The notes under the pieces were generated by a model. That model was given only the letters and a program-made list of their open reading frames with translations, ran no database searches and was not told the DNA's origin. This document shows positions 60,701 through 64,000 of a DNA stretch of 64,000 bases, one piece after another; the first letter of the stretch is position 1, and the number at the start of each line of letters is the position of its first letter. A program made the position numbers and the translations under genes. Origin of the DNA: Hyphomicrobiales bacterium (GTDB lineage: Bacteria > Pseudomonadota > Alphaproteobacteria > Rhizobiales > Rhizobiaceae); assembly GCA_900470155.1 (NCBI GenBank), contig UBZT01000004.1:1-64000 (forward strand), read 5' to 3'.

Positions 60701-60969
60701 CGTTTCGGAACCTTGCCGGATCTTGCCGGTGCTTTGACGTTTGCAAGGTCGCCCGGTTCCGGTGGCGCTTGTGCCGGGGCCAAGATCGGTGTCCGGGCGT
60801 CGGCGATGCGGCGCCCAGCGTTGTCGCTCAGTCGATCCGCCGCGTCTTGTAACATCTGCCAGTCGATGAGTGCCGCATGCCAGTGATCTGCATCGCGGCC
60901 ATCAGGACGGCCCTCCGCTTCCCAGTGTGAATAAGCTCTGCGGGCAATCCATTCGTCTCTGTCGGGCAT
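60697..60969 (-). CDS. DUF2934 family protein
   Basis: 90 residues from ATG 60969. The signature of DUF2934 is clear: DEWIARRAYSHWEAEGRPDGRDADHWHAA (residues about 4-32). The rest is a helical region and a proline-rich tail. Its TGA overlaps the glgA ATG (ATGA), so both are co-translated. DUF2934 genes are often near glycogen and stress genes, where their biochemical role is unknown. Confidence 0.82.
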   Translation of the reverse strand: MPDRDEWIARRAYSHWEAEGRPDGRDADHWHAALIDWQMLQDAADRLSDNAGRRIADARTPILAPAQAPPEPGDLANVKAPARSGKVPKR

Positions 60970-61661
60970 GGTTCTCTCCGCTCTCCGCCGCTTTCCCGTC
61001 ATGTCGAACAGACGTTGAGACCCGTCCCGCAGGGCGCGGGAAAAGACCAAAACAGCGAAAGACACCAGCGGCTGGCCTACGCCGCTCCGTTCTTCCGCTC
61101 TGTCCGTTCATTGACGAGATTAGACATGAGAGTAACGCCATCGTTGGCAATCGGTTCCCGGCTTCAGCAGGGATTTGAGCAGCAGGCGCTGTCACACCGT
61201 TGACCATCAGTTCACTCTGGTCCGCTCACAGTTGCGCGCCCGCAAGATGGGCGCAGATGGGCGTCGCTTTGCTGACGGATGGCATGAGCGACGGATGTAC
61301 CGTCTGATCGCGACGGATTTGCCCAACCGCGACGCGCCGCACTGCAATTCGCTGGCATATTAGCGAAATCGGTTCTGCGGGCACCATTCATTAACCTTCA
61401 GGCAAGGAATTAACCATAATGATTGCTGGACACGTCGGAGTGGGACTTTTCCAAGTTTCCTTCGGGCATGAGGCCGTCCCGTCGTACCGGTTTTGACCCG
61501 GTCTGTAAAAATCATGCAGGCAGTTCGACAGACGGCTCGCCATGAATGCGGACGGACCTCCAGACGGGGTCCATCACCTTGCATTCTCGTTTCGGCCACC
61601 CGCTCCATCGGCCTGCCCAGAAGGGGGCGATCTCGTTCGAGATCGCAGCAATACGGGCATT
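60970..61661. other. Long leader region upstream of the che operon
   Basis: About 690 bp without a convincing gene between the divergent DUF2934 gene and the chemoreceptor. It probably holds the che operon promoter. Two TTAACC hexamers at 61391-61396 and 61410-61415, 19 bp apart, are the clearest motif. A protein-like frame runs in from 61542 into the receptor gene but has no domain of its own. Confidence 0.5.
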
Positions 61662-63308
61662 ATGGCAAGTCAGGTCAATCCGACGGAACGGACAACGGGA
61701 GCGCAGGCGGGAAGCCTGGGCGAACGCCTGCGTTTTGCCGGCCTCGATGACAGCCACCGCGAATTGCTGCGCCAGAACCGACACCTGCTCTCGCCGCAGG
61801 TGAAGACGGCGCTGCGCGATCTCTTCCAGCGTCTCCAGACATTTCCCGATGCGTCGCGCGCCTTTTCCAGCGAGCGTCAATACGATCGTTTCCATGACCT
61901 CCTGTCCTCCCACTGGGATGTGCTGACGGATGCCCGTTTCGACGCGCTCTATGCCGAGCGTGTAAAGGTTCTGTCCGACAGTGAAAGCCGCATGGGCCTT
62001 GACCCAAGGTGGCACATCGCCGGCCACGCGGTTGTTCTCGAACATCTGCTGACGGCCGTGATCAGCGAAAATGCCGGCTCCGGTCTGCTGCCCTCGGGGC
62101 GCCGCCGCCAGCGCGAGGTCACTGACCTTGCCGGTGCGCTTGTGCGGCTGGTGATGGTGGATGTCGAAATCGCCGTATCCCTGCGTTTCAACGAGCTGCG
62201 CGTCAAGCACCACCGCGACATGGCGGCCCAGCGCGAGCGCGATCGTGCCGAGGTTGAAGCGATTTTTGGTCCCGTCATCGAGGGTCTGGCGGAGCGCGAC
62301 CTGACCGTGCGCATCGGTGCGGATGTGCCGGACGCCTATTGCGACCTCGCAAGCCGCATGAACGAGGCCCTGGAACAGCTGCAGACCGCATTCCTGTCAT
62401 CCGAGGACAAGCTGATGCAGGCCCGCGGCACGACCGATGCAATGGTCGCTGCCGCACGCGACTGTTCGGCGCGCGCCGATGCCCAGTCCGAGCAGCTGGG
62501 CGAGGCGTCCCGTGCGCTGGAAAGCCTGACATCCGATATGCGCGGCAGCGCCGGCAAGACGAAGAAGGCCGAAGCCTCGGTGGCCGCCACGCGTCAGTCG
62601 GTCGAGGCCAGCGGTCAGGTGGTCGGCCAGGCGATTTCGGCCATGGCCGATATCGAGGCTTCCGCCGAACAGATCGGCCATATTATCGGCGCGATCGATG
62701 AGATTGCCTTCCAGACCAATCTTCTGGCGCTCAACGCCGGCATCGAGGCGGCCCGGGCCGGCGACAGCGGTCGCGGCTTTGCCGTTGTCGCCCAGGAAGT
62801 GCGGGCACTCGCCCAGCGCTCGGCCGATGCGGCGCGTGAAATCAAGACCCTGGTCGCGACCACCAAGAACCAAGTTGTCGCCGGCGTCGACATGGTCGCC
62901 AGGACGCAAGGAGCCATTGCCGATATCGTCACGCAGGTTGGCGGCATCAGCGGCACGGTTTCAGAGATCGCCAGCGAGACGGACGCCCAGGCGACCGGGC
63001 TCGCCGACCTTTCCGGCATCGTGGCCGCTCTCGGCTCCGATGTTTCCAGCACCGCAGATCTCGCCCGCCGCTCCAGTGACAGTTCGGACGACCTGCAAAA
63101 GGTCATCCTCGAACTCGGCGAGACGATCCGCGAATTCCATATCGAACGTCAGGTCCGCCCGTCAAAGCCGGTCTCGCCGCGTCTTGCCGCTTCGCCGGTG
63201 AGCGCCTCGCTGCTCGGTCCGCGCGCGTCTGACGGAGATAACCTCGACAACGCACCGTTTGATGATGATTTCGGCTTTTCGGTCCAGATCGCTGGGCTGG
63301 GAGGGTGA
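61662..63308 (+). CDS. icpA: Soluble chemoreceptor with globin-type sensor domain (IcpA-like)
   Basis: 548 residues from ATG 61662; the frame also allows a start at 61542. No membrane helix is present, so it is a cytoplasmic receptor. Residues about 20-180 have the globin-coupled-sensor fold, with [22 protein letters not shown] near 109-130. The residue that aligns with the haem-binding proximal His of HemAT (two before RIGL) reads Glu108. A linker and the methyl-accepting signalling domain follow, with the tip [42 protein letters not shown]. It heads the che operon, as icpA does in Rhizobium leguminosarum. Confidence 0.87.
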   Translation: MASQVNPTERTTGAQAGSLGERLRFAGLDDSHRELLRQNRHLLSPQVKTALRDLFQRLQTFPDASRAFSSERQYDRFHDLLSSHWDVLTDARFDALYAERVKVLSDSESRMGLDPRWHIAGHAVVLEHLLTAVISENAGSGLLPSGRRRQREVTDLAGALVRLVMVDVEIAVSLRFNELRVKHHRDMAAQRERDRAEVEAIFGPVIEGLAERDLTVRIGADVPDAYCDLASRMNEALEQLQTAFLSSEDKLMQARGTTDAMVAAARDCSARADAQSEQLGEASRALESLTSDMRGSAGKTKKAEASVAATRQSVEASGQVVGQAISAMADIEASAEQIGHIIGAIDEIAFQTNLLALNAGIEAARAGDSGRGFAVVAQEVRALAQRSADAAREIKTLVATTKNQVVAGVDMVARTQGAIADIVTQVGGISGTVSEIASETDAQATGLADLSGIVAALGSDVSSTADLARRSSDSSDDLQKVILELGETIREFHIERQVRPSKPVSPRLAASPVSASLLGPRASDGDNLDNAPFDDDFGFSVQIAGLGG

Positions 63309-63438
63309 GGGGATTGTTTACCACCATGCGCTACACAGGAAGCTCAGGCGGCGAATGTCCGAACAAATGGTGGAGTTTCTCAACCGGTTACCGGCTGGAC
63401 CGGCACGATAGCTGCGGCTTCGTGAAACAAGGAAAGAA

Positions 63439-63741
63439 ATGATGGCAGTCAAGAAAGGCCAACAGAAGAGTTTGAAACTCGCGGCAGTGCTGGACCTCAA
63501 CGAGGCGTCCAATCTGAAGGCGAACATCCTCTCCTTGCGCGGTGCCCCGCTCACCATCGACGCCTCCGGCGTCGAGCGCGTCGGCGCACAGTGTGTCCAG
63601 GTCCTCATGGCTGCGGCCAAGGCCTGGGAAGCTGACAAGCACCCCTTCTCTTTCGGGAAGGCCTCGGAGGCCTTTCTCAAGACCCTTCAACTGATTGGCG
63701 TGAACGTCGACCATCTGCTCGCTAAGGAGATCCGGCAATGA
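63439..63741 (+). CDS. STAS-domain protein of the che operon
   Basis: 100 residues with GGAAAG upstream of the ATG pair at 63439/63442. The fold is STAS: LAAVLDLNEASNLKANILSLRGAPLTIDASGVERVGAQCVQVLMAA, with a Ser in DASGVERVGA at the phosphoacceptor-like site. It ends with ATGA shared with cheY. It is the second gene in rhizobial che operons (often called orf2), where it is thought to modulate the chemotaxis signal. Confidence 0.88.
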   Translation: MMAVKKGQQKSLKLAAVLDLNEASNLKANILSLRGAPLTIDASGVERVGAQCVQVLMAAAKAWEADKHPFSFGKASEAFLKTLQLIGVNVDHLLAKEIRQ

Positions 63742-64000
63742 AGAAAAAAGTGCTTACCGTGGATGACTCCAGAACCATCCGAAACATGCTTCTGGTCACA
63801 CTCAACAATGCCGGCTTTGAAACCATTCAGGCCGAAGACGGCATTGAAGGTCTGGAAGTCCTCGAAGACTGCAATCCGGACGTCATCGTCACCGACATCA
63901 ACATGCCGCGTCTTGATGGTTTCGGCTTTATCGAAGGCGTTCGCAAGAACGAGAAATACCGCGCCATTCCGATCCTGGTCCTGACCACGGAAAGCGACGC
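63738..64000 (+). CDS. cheY: Chemotaxis response regulator CheY (5' part, cut by window end)
   Basis: 87 codons are present. The receiver has the acidic pair VDDSR (residues about 8-12), the phospho-Asp in VIVTDINMPRLDGFGF (near residue 53) and the Thr in LVLTTES (near 83). It is a single-domain response regulator that alters flagellar rotation, probably CheY1 of the rhizobial cluster, with cheA expected to follow. AAGGAGA lies upstream, and the ATG overlaps the STAS stop. Confidence 0.93.
   Translation, partial: MKKKVLTVDDSRTIRNMLLVTLNNAGFETIQAEDGIEGLEVLEDCNPDVIVTDINMPRLDGFGFIEGVRKNEKYRAIPILVLTTESD

Noticed and set aside
1..64000. CRISPR array, rRNA operon, riboswitch or complete prophage
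   Set aside because: No regularly spaced repeats, rRNA-like sequence, recognisable riboswitch core or phage structural genes were seen. The only integrase is a fragment.

Overview
This is a GC-rich (about 60 percent) alphaproteobacterial chromosome segment, most likely from the Rhizobiaceae (Rhizobium/Agrobacterium/Ciceribacter type). The best evidence is the conserved block at 18.8-25.0 kb (small hypothetical, murA, DUF2948, hisD, UPF0262, LMW phosphatase, infA, maf, yacG, tRNA-Phe). The start of a rhizobial che operon at 61.7-64.0 kb (soluble globin-type chemoreceptor, STAS protein, CheY) and a 48-residue DUF1127 protein agree with it.

Layout. 0-16.8 kb is mostly core metabolism and signalling: a BASS transporter behind a 202-bp inverted-repeat element, a secreted glycerophosphodiesterase, a cytoplasmic GH32 fructosidase, a phosphoesterase plus Ser/Thr kinase-USP fusion pair, an atypical pyruvate kinase, a 1169-residue transporter-like hybrid histidine kinase, mscL, an aminotransferase, galE, a hydratase-like protein and a DUF1127 protein. 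At 16.98-18.57 kb a 1.5-kb AT-richer islet sits against the 3' end of tRNA-Thr(GGU). It is bounded by an imperfect 34-bp direct repeat that includes the tRNA end, and it carries a stand-alone SIR2-domain gene of the kind found in phage defence. I consider it the most interesting object in the window.

After tRNA-Phe the accessory region begins with the C-terminal remnant of a tyrosine integrase facing the tRNA. Two direct copies of a 112-bp repeat (25470-25581 and 32893-33004) then bracket a 7.3-kb stretch. It holds a LacI regulator with a clear operator pair and a divergent six-gene operon: Gfo/Idh/MocA dehydrogenase, FAD amine-oxidase-like enzyme and a polar amino-acid ABC transporter. The gene content suggests uptake and oxidation of an amino-acid or sugar-amine conjugate. 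The right-hand repeat interrupts remnants that look like a plasmid partition module, and a Fic AMP-transferase gene follows.

35.1-40.6 kb is a TetR-controlled operon: a NitT/TauT-type transporter like those beside urea carboxylase genes, then a two-component flavin monooxygenase and its reductase. A scar with an IS5-type fragment and a beheaded nucleoside hydrolase follows. Next come a LysR/quinone oxidoreductase pair, an ABM monooxygenase, an HNH protein and a diguanylate cyclase. 46.9-53.9 kb looks like a betaine (stachydrine/proline betaine type) demethylation cluster: TetR, P5C-reductase-like protein, N-methylproline demethylase-like flavoprotein, Rieske oxygenase, its reductase and a LysR regulator. 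The last part holds a GH25 lipoprotein, small proteins, a BON protein, an HWE kinase, a lone glgA with a DUF2934 partner, and the che operon start, cut by the window end inside cheY.

All functional calls come from reading motifs by eye. No database search was possible. No CRISPR array, rRNA, prophage or complete insertion sequence was seen.
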